From positions 90,063-154,062 of the forward strand of contig CAKRZE010000004.1 of NCBI GenBank assembly GCA_934432725.1: a stretch of DNA of 64,000 bases, read 5' to 3'. The notes below the pieces were generated by a model that worked only from the letters and a program-made list of their open reading frames with translations, was not told the DNA's origin and made no database searches. The position numbers were made by a program, and so were the translations under genes. This document shows positions 27,463 to 35,159 of the stretch, piece after piece. The first letter of the stretch is position 1; every line of letters begins with the position of its first letter. The DNA is from an uncultured Eubacteriales bacterium (GTDB lineage Bacteria > Bacillota > Clostridia > Oscillospirales > CAG-272).

Positions 27463-28341
27463 GAAATCATCTCGGTCACAGAGCAAATAATTTGGGACCG
27501 CCTGAAGCCCCGCCAGCCCGATTCCAACAAAGGAACCTTCGGAAAACTTTTGATTCTGGCAGGGTCCGCACCCTATCGGGGCGCTGCCGCCCTTGCCGCA
27601 TACGGTGCTCTCCGAAGCGGTGCGGGCATCGTCACGATCGCCTCCACGGAGCGCGTGATCGCCGCTGCCGCTGCCAAGCTGTATGAATGCACGTATCTGC
27701 CGCTTGCCGAAACGCCGGACGGCTCTGCCCTTTACGCATGGGAGCAGCCGGATTGGCAGCATGCGCTCCGGCAGGCAACCGCATGCCTCGCAGGCTGCGG
27801 CATGACAAACTGTCCGGATACAGAAAAATGGACAGAGTCTCTTCTCACAAATGCCGCATGCAGACTGATTCTGGATGCCGATGCACTGAATGCCCTCCAA
27901 AAAAATCCGTCTCTTCTGACTGCGGCGAAGAAGACGCCGATCATCACGCCGCATGTCGGGGAAATGGCGCGCCTGACCGGCTATTCCATTCCGGAAATCA
28001 AGCGGGCACCTGCCGAAATCGCCCGGGAAACCGCAGAAAAGCTGCGTGCCGTCACGGTCCTGAAGGACACTGTGACCCATATCGCGGTTCCCTCGGGACC
28101 CTTGTACCGGAACACCACGGGAAATGCCGGACTGGCAAAGGGCGGCTCCGGAGACATGCTCGCCGGCATCATCGCCTCTCTTGCCGCACAGGGGCTTCCG
28201 GCAGAGTCTGCTGCCGTCTGCGGTGTCTGGCTGCACGGAAAAGCAGCGGACATGCTCGCCGAAAAAAAGGGGCAGTACGCCATGCTCCCGTCCGAGCTTC
28301 CGGCTGCGCTCTGTGAGCTGTTCGCAAAGAACCGGCGATGA
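27460..28341 (+). CDS. nnrD: ADP-dependent (S)-NAD(P)H-hydrate dehydratase
   Basis: 293 residues from ATG 27460 (an in-frame ATG at 27448 is possible). The ribokinase-like carbohydrate kinase fold is evident. Lys-Gly-Thr-Phe-Gly-Lys-Leu-Leu-Ile-Leu-Ala-Gly near residue 23, Ile-Leu-Asp-Ala-Asp-Ala-Leu-Asn near 138, Thr-Pro-His-x-Gly-Glu-Met near 163 and Ala-Lys-Gly-Gly-Ser-Gly-Asp-Met-Leu-Ala-Gly near 226 match the family's nucleotide and hydrate sites. The enzyme repairs damaged NAD(P)H hydrates. The epimerase partner (NnrE) is not fused and not seen nearby. Confidence 0.9.
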   Translation: MEIISVTEQIIWDRLKPRQPDSNKGTFGKLLILAGSAPYRGAAALAAYGALRSGAGIVTIASTERVIAAAAAKLYECTYLPLAETPDGSALYAWEQPDWQHALRQATACLAGCGMTNCPDTEKWTESLLTNAACRLILDADALNALQKNPSLLTAAKKTPIITPHVGEMARLTGYSIPEIKRAPAEIARETAEKLRAVTVLKDTVTHIAVPSGPLYRNTTGNAGLAKGGSGDMLAGIIASLAAQGLPAESAAVCGVWLHGKAADMLAEKKGQYAMLPSELPAALCELFAKNRR

Positions 28342-28830
28342 CCGGGCAAAGCCAGTCTCCGGCAGATTGCCGCAGCGCAATACCGAAAAGTCACGCGCCC
28401 CATGCTCCTCCCTCTCCCCGGGCATGCGGGAAAGCAGGAGGTCAGCACTGTTTTCTGCGGCATATCCCGCGCAGGCATGCCGCAAAAAATACAGAAGACC
28501 TCCCCGGCAATTCGGAATTCCTCTTTTGCCCGGAAGGTTCGCTTTTGCGCAGAGAAGCAGGCTCTGATCGGTATTTTTAAGTTCCATGCATCTCCAAAGC
28601 CATCGTTCCTGTCCGGGACATCCCGGCTTTGTCCGAAGGTCCGCCCCGGCTTGACGCTTTTGCTCCGGAGTGCGGAAAACCCGGATCGGTTCCAGTTGCT
28701 CTGCCGCCGTTCAAGGCTTCTGCCATCCCCCAAAAACGCCGCCCTGTCCGGGCAAATACCGTATCCGTCCACCGGCAAAGCCGCCGCTTTTCCGGAATTC
28801 ACGCATATTATAACGAAAAGGGTGATCCAT
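28342..28830. other. Intergenic before the PHP gene
   Basis: No gene supported on either strand. A TATAAC-like -10 near 28808 and AAAAGGGTGAT before the next start are the only signals seen. Confidence 0.5.
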
Positions 28831-29514
28831 ATGGGATATCTTTATGAAACGCATGCACACACAAAAACAGGCTTTCCGTGCGGAAAAAATACCGGAGATG
28901 AGCTTGTCCGCTATCTGAAGGGACTGGGCTATACGGGTATGATCCTGACCGATCATATCCTGACCTCGGAATGGAAAAGCGTTCAGACCAAAGAAGAATG
29001 GGAAGCGAGGGTCAACCGGCTCTGCGCCGGCTTTGAAGCTGCCCGAAAGGAAGGGGAGCGTCTGGATTTCGATGTATTTCAGGGCTGGGAATACGGCTAT
29101 GACTGGAATCACTTTCTTGTATACGGTCTGGAACGGGAATGGCTGCTTGCAAATCCGGATTGCCTGAGCTGGGATCCGGTCAGATATCTGCATAGTGTCA
29201 GGGCAGCAGGGGCATTTGTGGTACATGCACACCCCTTCCGCGAGGGAGTCAGCTCTCATCTGCTGATCCCGGACGAGACGGACGGCGTGGAGGTGTTAAG
29301 CGCCATGCGCAGCGATGAGGCAAACCGCCACGCGGAGGACTATGCCGCAAGCTACCGAAAGATCAGGCAGGGCGGCACCGATCTGCACTGGGTCAATTAC
29401 GACCGGCTGTGCGGCGTGGAAACACAGCGCAGACCGGAGGATATCCGGGATTATATTTCGATTCTCCGCGCCGGGGAATACCGCATCTTCGACATGCATC
29501 CGGAACATGAATAA
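28831..29514 (+). CDS. PHP-domain metal-dependent phosphoesterase
   Basis: 227 residues from the ATG with AAAAGGGTGAT 6 nt upstream. The PHP metal motifs are visible: His-Ala-His-Thr near residue 8, Leu-Thr-Asp-His near 45, a Gly-Trp-Glu-Tyr segment near 87 and Val-Val-His-Ala-His-Pro near 130. PHP proteins hydrolyse phosphoesters, for example histidinol phosphate or nucleotides; this short stand-alone form has no assigned substrate. It is cytoplasmic, with no signal peptide. The last codons overlap the next gene by 8 nt, so both are probably translated together. Confidence 0.82.
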   Translation: MGYLYETHAHTKTGFPCGKNTGDELVRYLKGLGYTGMILTDHILTSEWKSVQTKEEWEARVNRLCAGFEAARKEGERLDFDVFQGWEYGYDWNHFLVYGLEREWLLANPDCLSWDPVRYLHSVRAAGAFVVHAHPFREGVSSHLLIPDETDGVEVLSAMRSDEANRHAEDYAASYRKIRQGGTDLHWVNYDRLCGVETQRRPEDIRDYISILRAGEYRIFDMHPEHE

Positions 29515-30184
29515 CCGTCTCCTCCGCGCCGGCATTGCGCTCTTCTGCTGTACCGTTCTGCTGACCTCCTGCACCGGCACTCCGGATTATGATATCATCC
29601 TTTCCAAAAGCGCAGAAGGCTCGGCTGCCACCGGCAAATTCGAAACGCAGCCTGCCGATGCTCCCGGGACAATGGCAGAAGGTCCGGAGATCACAGTCAC
29701 CGTAAGCCGCGATTCCGGCATCTATCATACCGATCCGGCATGCAGATATGCCGTAAAGATCGGCGCGGAAAACCGGCTTCTGCTGTGCGCCTCACCGCAG
29801 GCGCTTTCCCGCATGGGCTATGTCCCATGCTCTGTCTGCGCAGCGGCATATCGGGAGTCCTCCGATTCATCGGACACGGAAACAGCCCCAGCCGTCCGGG
29901 AAACGTCCGCTTCGGAGTCCGACACCGCAAAAAACCCGGACAAACCGGAGGCTTCGTCCGGTGCCGGTCAGGAAACCGTATCGGACAGGCAGCCGGATAT
30001 CGCTCCGGACGCGGTGATCACAATGATTCTGAACACCAAAACAAAGGTGCTTCACTGTTCGGAAGCCTGCCGGTATGTCCGCAGGATGAAGGCCGAAAAC
30101 CGAAAAACCGTCACGGATGCACCGGCTCGGCTGATTGCGGAAGGATACCGCCCCTGCTCCGCCTGTGCGGCAGGGCTTGCATAA
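29507..30184 (+). CDS. Lipoprotein with two Ada-like Cys motifs
   Basis: 225 residues, starting inside the end of the PHP gene. The signal peptide ends Leu-Leu-Thr-Ser-Cys, a lipobox. Two copies of a roughly 45-residue module follow (about 72-116 and 178-224), separated by a Ser/Glu/Pro-rich linker. Each has a strand, a Cys-Arg-Tyr near its start, a Glu-Asn-Arg turn and ends Gly-Tyr-x-Pro-Cys-Ser-x-Cys-Ala. This Cys...PC-x-x-C pattern resembles the small zinc-binding fold of the Ada N-terminus, also found at the ends of secreted nucleases. Here no nuclease is attached. A metal- or thiol-related surface role is inference. Confidence 0.7.
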   Translation: MNNRLLRAGIALFCCTVLLTSCTGTPDYDIILSKSAEGSAATGKFETQPADAPGTMAEGPEITVTVSRDSGIYHTDPACRYAVKIGAENRLLLCASPQALSRMGYVPCSVCAAAYRESSDSSDTETAPAVRETSASESDTAKNPDKPEASSGAGQETVSDRQPDIAPDAVITMILNTKTKVLHCSEACRYVRRMKAENRKTVTDAPARLIAEGYRPCSACAAGLA

Positions 30185-30303
30185 AGCCTCCGCTTTTCCC
30201 TGACGGACAAAAAAGAAGCCGCCCGCAAGCACCCGGCAGCCTCCTATTCCCATCGGAAGCCCGCGCAGGCGGACGTCTCCTTGATTCTATTCTCGGTCAA
30301 TGC

Positions 30304-30921
30304 TCAGAATTCGCGGTTCTTCTTGGAAGTAACAGCCCGGATGATGCTGGAAATGGCACCTGCCAGAATCAGATTCACCGCAAGCTCCACAAGAAAATTC
30401 CATCCGGTCAGCCCGACAATCACATAGTAAAGCAGCTGCTGCCCGCCTGCCCACGACTGAAGCGTCGGAAGGAAAAACGCCCACATTCCCAGAAGAAACA
30501 GACCTGTGTTGATCACCGGGCAGGCAACCCCGGAAAGAAGCACGCCGCACAGGGGGGATTCACGCTTCACCGCACGGCAGATCAGTCCGGCAGCGGCTCC
30601 CGCCACAGTGGACTTCACAAGGCAGAGAAGCACGGTTGCAAACGCATTCTGCCCCATCAGAAGGAGCACCGTGCCGCCGTCCCAGCCAAACAGACCGGTC
30701 ACCAGCACCACAAGCCCCATCATAAAGCCCAGATAAGCGCCGCCGGAAACACCGTATACCGCCGCTCCCACAATGATGGGAGCCAATGCGAGCGTAATGG
30801 AAAACGGACCGAATTTAATAAAGGTGCAAATGATCTGCACCACCACAATAATAGCCGTCAGAATAGCAAGACCGGTCATCCGGCTGAGCTTTTGCGAAAC
30901 ACTGGAATGTGTCCGATTCAT
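30304..30921 (-). CDS. ECF transporter substrate-binding (S) component
   Basis: 205 residues. Start 30921 is chosen because GGAAAGGA lies 9-10 nt upstream; an in-frame ATG at 30930 is too close. Six hydrophobic helices with the Ala-Pro-Ile-Ile-Val-Gly-Ala and Gly-Ala-Tyr-Leu-Gly-Phe segments fit the ECF S fold that captures vitamins or their precursors and docks on a shared EcfAAT energy module, which is not in this window. The substrate cannot be named from sequence by eye. The gene is transcribed from a strong promoter through a short structured leader. Confidence 0.83.
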   Translation of the reverse strand: MNRTHSSVSQKLSRMTGLAILTAIIVVVQIICTFIKFGPFSITLALAPIIVGAAVYGVSGGAYLGFMMGLVVLVTGLFGWDGGTVLLLMGQNAFATVLLCLVKSTVAGAAAGLICRAVKRESPLCGVLLSGVACPVINTGLFLLGMWAFFLPTLQSWAGGQQLLYYVIVGLTGWNFLVELAVNLILAGAISSIIRAVTSKKNREF

Positions 30922-30938
30922 GAATCTCATTCCTTTCC

Positions 30939-31009
30939 GTATCACACAGCGTGTGACTGTTTTTGACTGCCGGCGGAAATCCCGCACAGGCAGTTCTTTG
31001 TAGGATACC
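30939..31009 (-). ncRNA. Structured leader of the ECF S gene, candidate riboswitch
   Basis: Transcription from the promoter at 31013-31041 would start about 31008, with GGTATCC. GTATC (31008-31004) pairs with GATAC (30943-30939), closing two hairpins: ACTGCC (30994-30989) with GGCAGT (30971-30966), capped by GCGG/CCGC, and TCACAC-GCT-GTGTGA (30956-30942). The closing helix ends directly before the GGAAAGG ribosome site. The fold is a three-way junction of about 70 nt. It does not show the conserved text of TPP, FMN or cobalamin riboswitches that I know. Confidence 0.5.
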
Positions 31010-31012
31010 GAT

Positions 31013-31041
31013 ATTATAGCATGTCCGCTCCGAAAAGTCAA
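31013..31041 (-). promoter_or_regulatory. Sigma-A promoter for ECF S gene
   Basis: Minus-strand TTGACT (31041-31036), 17 bp, TATAAT (31018-31013). Confidence 0.8.
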
Positions 31042-31124
31042 CGCACACAAGCACGTAAAAGAATGCAGCGGAGAGGCTCCGTTTGTAAAACTTCGCCAAT
31101 TTCAAATAACTATTTTCCAATCTG

Positions 31125-31251
31125 AAAGGAGGACGCGGACCGTCTTCCGCAAGACACGTTTTCACGGGATTCCAAGGCAGTATCCGGAAAGCCGCTGCCC
31201 GATGCACGAAACGGTATGCCTGCCGCAGACAGGCGGTCCGCCCTGACCGAT
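31125..31251 (+). promoter_or_regulatory. Nitroreductase leader: distant Shine-Dalgarno bridged by a long stem
   Basis: AAAGGAGG (31125-31132) has no ATG, GTG or TTG within reach. Two nt later GCGGACCGTCT (31135-31145) pairs with AGGCGGTCCGC (31231-31241): 11 bp with one G-U. Ten nt after the stem comes ATG 31252. Folding would cut the distance from 119 nt to about 12 nt. A smaller competing hairpin (GCGGA/TCCGC) exists inside the 5' strand. Confidence 0.5.
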
Positions 31252-31788
31252 ATGACTCACCTGATGAACCTGATCCAGAGCCGGGAAAGCTGCCGGCACT
31301 ATTCTGCAAAGCAGCCGGAGCGAGACAGCCTGCTCCGCTGTCTGGAGGCGGCGCGCCTCTCTCCATCCGCCTGCAACACACAGCCATGGCATATCACGCT
31401 GGTATGCAATGACCCCGCCATGGTGCAGGCAACGGCAGAATGCCTCCGGGATGAAACCATGAACCGCTTTACCGAGGAAGTGCCGGCGTTTGCCGTCATC
31501 TCCGAAATACCGGTCTCCCTCTCCCAAAGGGTTGCCGCAAAATTCCCGAATCAAACATTTTCCCAGATCGATATCGGGCTGATGACGGCACATTTTTGCC
31601 TGAAAGCAACCGAGGAGGGGCTTTCCACCTGCATCCTCGGCTATATGTATGAAGAGCGGCTGAAAAAGCTCCTCTCCCTTCCGGACGAGTGGAAACCGCG
31701 CATCGTGATCGCCATCGGCTATGCCGCCGAGGAGCAGCTCCGCCCCAAAAAAAGAAAACCGCTGGATGAAATCGCGGATTTCCGCTGA
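31252..31788 (+). CDS. Nitroreductase-family FMN protein
   Basis: 178 residues from ATG 31252; ATG 31264 is equally compatible. The N-terminal Arg-Glu-Ser-Cys-Arg-x-Tyr-Ser, the Ser-Pro-Ser-Ala-Cys-Asn-Thr-Gln-Pro-Trp motif near residue 40 (FMN binding) and the Ser-Thr-Cys-Ile-Leu-Gly segment near 127 define the nitroreductase fold. Such enzymes use NAD(P)H to reduce nitro groups, quinones or flavins; the physiological substrate is unknown. It is divergent from the ECF S gene. No ribosome site lies at normal distance, but a strong one exists 120 nt upstream (see the leader entry). Confidence 0.87.
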   Translation: MTHLMNLIQSRESCRHYSAKQPERDSLLRCLEAARLSPSACNTQPWHITLVCNDPAMVQATAECLRDETMNRFTEEVPAFAVISEIPVSLSQRVAAKFPNQTFSQIDIGLMTAHFCLKATEEGLSTCILGYMYEERLKKLLSLPDEWKPRIVIAIGYAAEEQLRPKKRKPLDEIADFR

Positions 31789-32097
31789 CGCCGGTCTGCT
31801 GTGAGCCTTTCCCGGACTGCGGTGCGTCACCGTCCCTCTTCCTGCCTGTCCGGTGCCGGACAGTCCGCGCGCAGGAGGCGGTTCTTGGGTTCCTCCGAAT
31901 GCATCGGCTCTGCCGGAGGCAAGGATGCCGGAATCGGCGAAGCAGACATCGTTACGATTTCCGCGCCGGGAGCAGGCAGAGCTTCCGCCCGCTCCCGCAA
32001 AAACGTCAAAGCTTCCGGCAAACGCACAAAAATGTCCGTGCCGGCTCAGGTTCCGATATTGTCTGCCGCTGTCCTTCCGAGCTCCGCAGACAGCACG
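31789..32097. other. Intergenic between nitroreductase and Cys-rich gene
   Basis: The two genes converge here. Long plus-strand frames through 31.8-32.6 kb are Ala/Ser-rich shadows of the GCTGC-rich Cys gene. No clear terminator was found. Confidence 0.5.
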
Positions 32098-32454
32098 TTA
32101 TCTGCGGCGGCAGCCGCAGGAACCGTTCTGGTTTCCGCTGCAGCCGCAGGAGCTTCCGAACAGAATTGTTCTCGCACCGTTTGCCACCCTGCGCGTGAAG
32201 TCCGCAAAGGCACACACCACGCCTCTGCTGCAGCCGCAGGAGCTGCGCCCGCTTCCGCTGCAGCCACAGCCGCAGCCGCTTCTCTCAGCATTGCGTTCGT
32301 CTCTCTCCGCACGGCGCTCGGCAGCCGCGCAGCCGCAGCCTCCGCTTCTTCCGGAAACCGAAGCGTTTTCCCATTCGTTTCTGATTTCTTCGGCTGCTGC
32401 CGCAGCACAGCCGCATCTTCTTTCACATGCCATATTCCCTACCGTTCCTTTCAT
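32098..32454 (-). CDS. Cys-Gly-Cys-rich small protein, hypothetical
   Basis: 118 residues with about 15 Cys arranged in six Cys-Gly-Cys clusters (near residues 14, 40, 60-64, 73, 103 and 113), separated by Ala/Glu/Arg-rich segments, ending Cys-Gly-Cys-Arg-Arg-Arg. GGAGG lies 3 nt before ATG 32454; the in-frame ATG at about 32433 with a GGGA site is an alternative. A good minus-strand promoter (32556-32585) supports expression. There is no signal peptide. It could be a metal-binding, spore-coat-like or peptide-precursor protein. Part of the Cys pattern may be driven by simple GCTGC repeats, which lowers confidence. Confidence 0.45.
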   Translation of the reverse strand: MKGTVGNMACERRCGCAAAAAEEIRNEWENASVSGRSGGCGCAAAERRAERDERNAERSGCGCGCSGSGRSSCGCSRGVVCAFADFTRRVANGARTILFGSSCGCSGNQNGSCGCRRR

Positions 32455-32555
32455 AAACCTCCGATGTCTTTCGCCGGATATCCGTGCCGCCGTAAAGCGC
32501 CTGCCCTCCTTCGGTCAGATCTGCTCCGGGCGGCAGCCTGCATCCGGTCACTTTC

Positions 32556-32585
32556 ATTGTATGCCGTGATGCCGATTCTGTTCAA
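32556..32585 (-). promoter_or_regulatory. Promoter for the Cys-rich gene
   Basis: Minus-strand TTGAAC (32585-32580), 18 bp, TACAAT (32561-32556), about 95 nt before the start codon. Confidence 0.5.
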
Positions 32586-32721
32586 TTCCGAAAACAGGCG
32601 GCAGCGTACTTGACCGACACGTGAGGGCAAAAGCAGCCTGCGGTTCTCACCTGCCGCTCCGGACTGCATTTGACATCGTGAAAGAATCAGACAAAAAAAT
32701 ATTTTTCCGAAAGGAATTATC

Positions 32722-34881
32722 ATGAATATTCTGCAAACACTATCCGATGAGCTCAAAATTTCCCTGCATCAGACAGAGGCGGCAGTCAGGCTGCTGGATG
32801 ACGGCGCAACCGTGCCGTTTATTGCCCGCTACCGGAAGGAGGCGACCGGCGCTCTGGATGACACAACGCTTCGCGCACTGCATGAACGGCTTGACTATCT
32901 GCGCAATCTGGAAAAACGGAGGGAAGAGATTGCCGCCCTGATCACGGCACAGGGCAAAATGACGCCGGAAATTTCCGAAAAGCTGAGCGCAGCCGCCATT
33001 CTGACCGAAATTGAAGACATTTACCGACCGTTCCGTCCCAAACGCCGCACCCGCGCCTCAGTGGCACGGGAAAAGGGACTGGAGCCGCTCGCAGCACTCC
33101 TGACAGAACAGCGGACCCGTTACATGCCCGAGCTTCTGACAGAGGCGGCAAAGTACATCTCTGCCGAGCAGCATGTAGAGACTGCCGCCGATGCCCTCCG
33201 CGGCGCCTGTGACATTCTGGCAGAGGACATTTCGGACAATGCGGATTTCCGCAAAACCGTCCGTTCCCTGACCGTCCGGCACGGAATTCTGACCTCCGTC
33301 CGAACCGGTGAAGATCCGAAAGAAACCTATCGGATGTATTATGACTATCAGGAGCCGATCCGGACAATTCCCGGACATCGGATCCTTGCCCTGAACCGCG
33401 CAGAAAAGGAGGGAGTCGTCCGCATATCCTGCAAGATCGAAAAGGATCTGATTCTGAACCAGCTTCTTTCCGAAACGGTGAAGAATGTAAAAAGCCCCGC
33501 ATATCCGTACCTCGCCTCAGCCGTTGCGGACAGCTATGACCGTCTGATCGCACCCTCTGTAGAGAACGAAATACGGTCCTCTCTGTTTGACCGCGCCTGC
33601 GAGGGCGCCATCCGTCTGTTTTCCGAAAATCTGAAAAACCTGCTGATGCAGGCGCCGGTGCGCGGCAAAACAGTCCTCGGATTTGATCCGGGCTACCGGA
33701 CCGGCTGCAAGCTCGCCGTTACAGACAGCACCGGAAAGGTTCTGGACACTGCGGTAATCTATCCGACAAAGCCGCAGGAAAGAACCGTTGAGTCGGCGCG
33801 GATCCTCCGGCAGCTGATTGACCGGCATCATGTCGATATCATCGCGGTCGGAAACGGAACGGCGTCCAAGGAAAGTGAAATCTTTGTGGCAGACGCCATA
33901 CGGGAATACCGCGGGAGCGTCCGGTATCTGATTGTCAACGAAGCGGGAGCCTCTGTCTACTCTGCCTCAAATCTGGGAGCGGAAGAATTCCCCGATTTTG
34001 ATGCGACACAGCGCAGCGCCGTTTCTCTGGCAAGGCGGGTTCAGGACCCTTTGGCGGAGCTGGTAAAAATCGAACCGCAGGCAATCGGTGTGGGACAATA
34101 TCAGCATGATATGAAGGCGTCTGTGCTTTCCGAGGCACTCCGGGGCGTAGTGGAGGACTGTGTGAACCGGGTCGGAGTGGATCTCAACACCGCCTCCTAT
34201 TCTCTTCTGTCCTATATCGCCGGGATCAGCGCTGCGGCAGCCAAAAGCATCGTCCGATACCGGGAGGAGCACGGTGCATTTCAGACCCGCGCTCAGCTCT
34301 TAAAGGTCCCGCGGATCGGAAGCCGGGTATACGAGCAGTGCGCCGGATTCCTCCGGGTTCCCGCCTCCGAGGAAATTCTCGACAATACCGGCGTGCATCC
34401 GGAGTCCTACGGCGCTGCCCATTTGCTCCTTTCCCGCTTTTCCCTGACCGAGGAGGATGTCAGACAGGGCAGACTTTCCGCTCTGCGAAAACAGGCGAAT
34501 GCCTATGGCACAGCCCGTCTTGCCGCCGAGCTCTCCATCGGCGAGCCAACTCTGAACGATATTATTTCGGAGCTGGAAAAGCCCGGACGCGACATCCGCG
34601 ATTCCCTTCCGCAGCCCCAGCTCAGAAGCGACCTGATGGACCTTGCAGACCTAAAGCCCGGCATGTGCCTTTGCGGGACGGTTCGGAATGTTACGGATTT
34701 CGGCGCGTTTGTCGACATCGGCGTCCATCAGGACGGTCTGGTGCATATTTCTCAGCTTTCCGACCGCTTTATCCGTCACCCGTCCGAGGTGGTTTCGATC
34801 GGGGATTCCGTGCAGGTGCGGGTGCTTGAGGTTGATCCGAAAACCCGGCGGATTGCCCTGTCCATGAAGCAAAAGAGCTGA
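32722..34881 (+). CDS. tex: Tex-family RNA-binding transcription accessory protein
   Basis: 719 residues, usual Tex length. It starts 7 nt after GAAAGGA. The N-terminal helical region contains Val-Pro-Phe-Ile-Ala-Arg-Tyr-Arg-Lys-Glu near residue 30. It is followed by the YqgF-like fold (Val-Leu-Gly-Phe-Asp-Pro-Gly-Tyr-Arg-Thr-Gly near 317), a helix-hairpin-helix pair (near 490-550) and a C-terminal S1 domain (Gly-x-Val-Arg-Asn-Val-Thr-Asp-Phe-Gly-Ala-Phe-Val-Asp near 650). Tex binds nucleic acid and is thought to act on transcription and RNA metabolism. No operon partner is seen. Confidence 0.94.
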   Translation: MNILQTLSDELKISLHQTEAAVRLLDDGATVPFIARYRKEATGALDDTTLRALHERLDYLRNLEKRREEIAALITAQGKMTPEISEKLSAAAILTEIEDIYRPFRPKRRTRASVAREKGLEPLAALLTEQRTRYMPELLTEAAKYISAEQHVETAADALRGACDILAEDISDNADFRKTVRSLTVRHGILTSVRTGEDPKETYRMYYDYQEPIRTIPGHRILALNRAEKEGVVRISCKIEKDLILNQLLSETVKNVKSPAYPYLASAVADSYDRLIAPSVENEIRSSLFDRACEGAIRLFSENLKNLLMQAPVRGKTVLGFDPGYRTGCKLAVTDSTGKVLDTAVIYPTKPQERTVESARILRQLIDRHHVDIIAVGNGTASKESEIFVADAIREYRGSVRYLIVNEAGASVYSASNLGAEEFPDFDATQRSAVSLARRVQDPLAELVKIEPQAIGVGQYQHDMKASVLSEALRGVVEDCVNRVGVDLNTASYSLLSYIAGISAAAAKSIVRYREEHGAFQTRAQLLKVPRIGSRVYEQCAGFLRVPASEEILDNTGVHPESYGAAHLLLSRFSLTEEDVRQGRLSALRKQANAYGTARLAAELSIGEPTLNDIISELEKPGRDIRDSLPQPQLRSDLMDLADLKPGMCLCGTVRNVTDFGAFVDIGVHQDGLVHISQLSDRFIRHPSEVVSIGDSVQVRVLEVDPKTRRIALSMKQKS

Positions 34882-34908
34882 TGCAGAGAGTCCTTATCGC
34901 TCTCCCGA

Positions 34909-34924
34909 TTCTAATATATTAGAA
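34909..34924. promoter_or_regulatory. Perfect 16-bp AT palindrome
   Basis: TTCTAATATATTAGAA is perfectly symmetric and lies between tex and the carbohydrate ABC ATPase, in an AT-rich stretch about 235 nt before the latter. It could be an operator for a dimeric regulator. Confidence 0.4.
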
Positions 34925-35159
34925 AATTGAAGAGCGGCGGAAAATCCGGGAGCAGATACGAAAATTTTAGTTTGTGCATCCTGCATAAATGATCATAAAA
35001 AAATTTGGAGAATAAGGCTCTATCTTTTTTGCGTGATTTTTGATAAAATAGTGTTCGTAAAAAAATATAAGCATATTCGGCAGAGTCCATAGCGATAAGC
35101 CATACTTTCGTCAAACAGCTGTTGTGGTTCGCCGGAGCAGAATATCAGGAGGATATATC

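Noticed and set aside
31801..32613. 270-codon plus-strand Ala/Ser-rich frame
   Set aside because: Low complexity from GCTGC repeats; the opposite strand has a promoter, ribosome site and regular Cys pattern.
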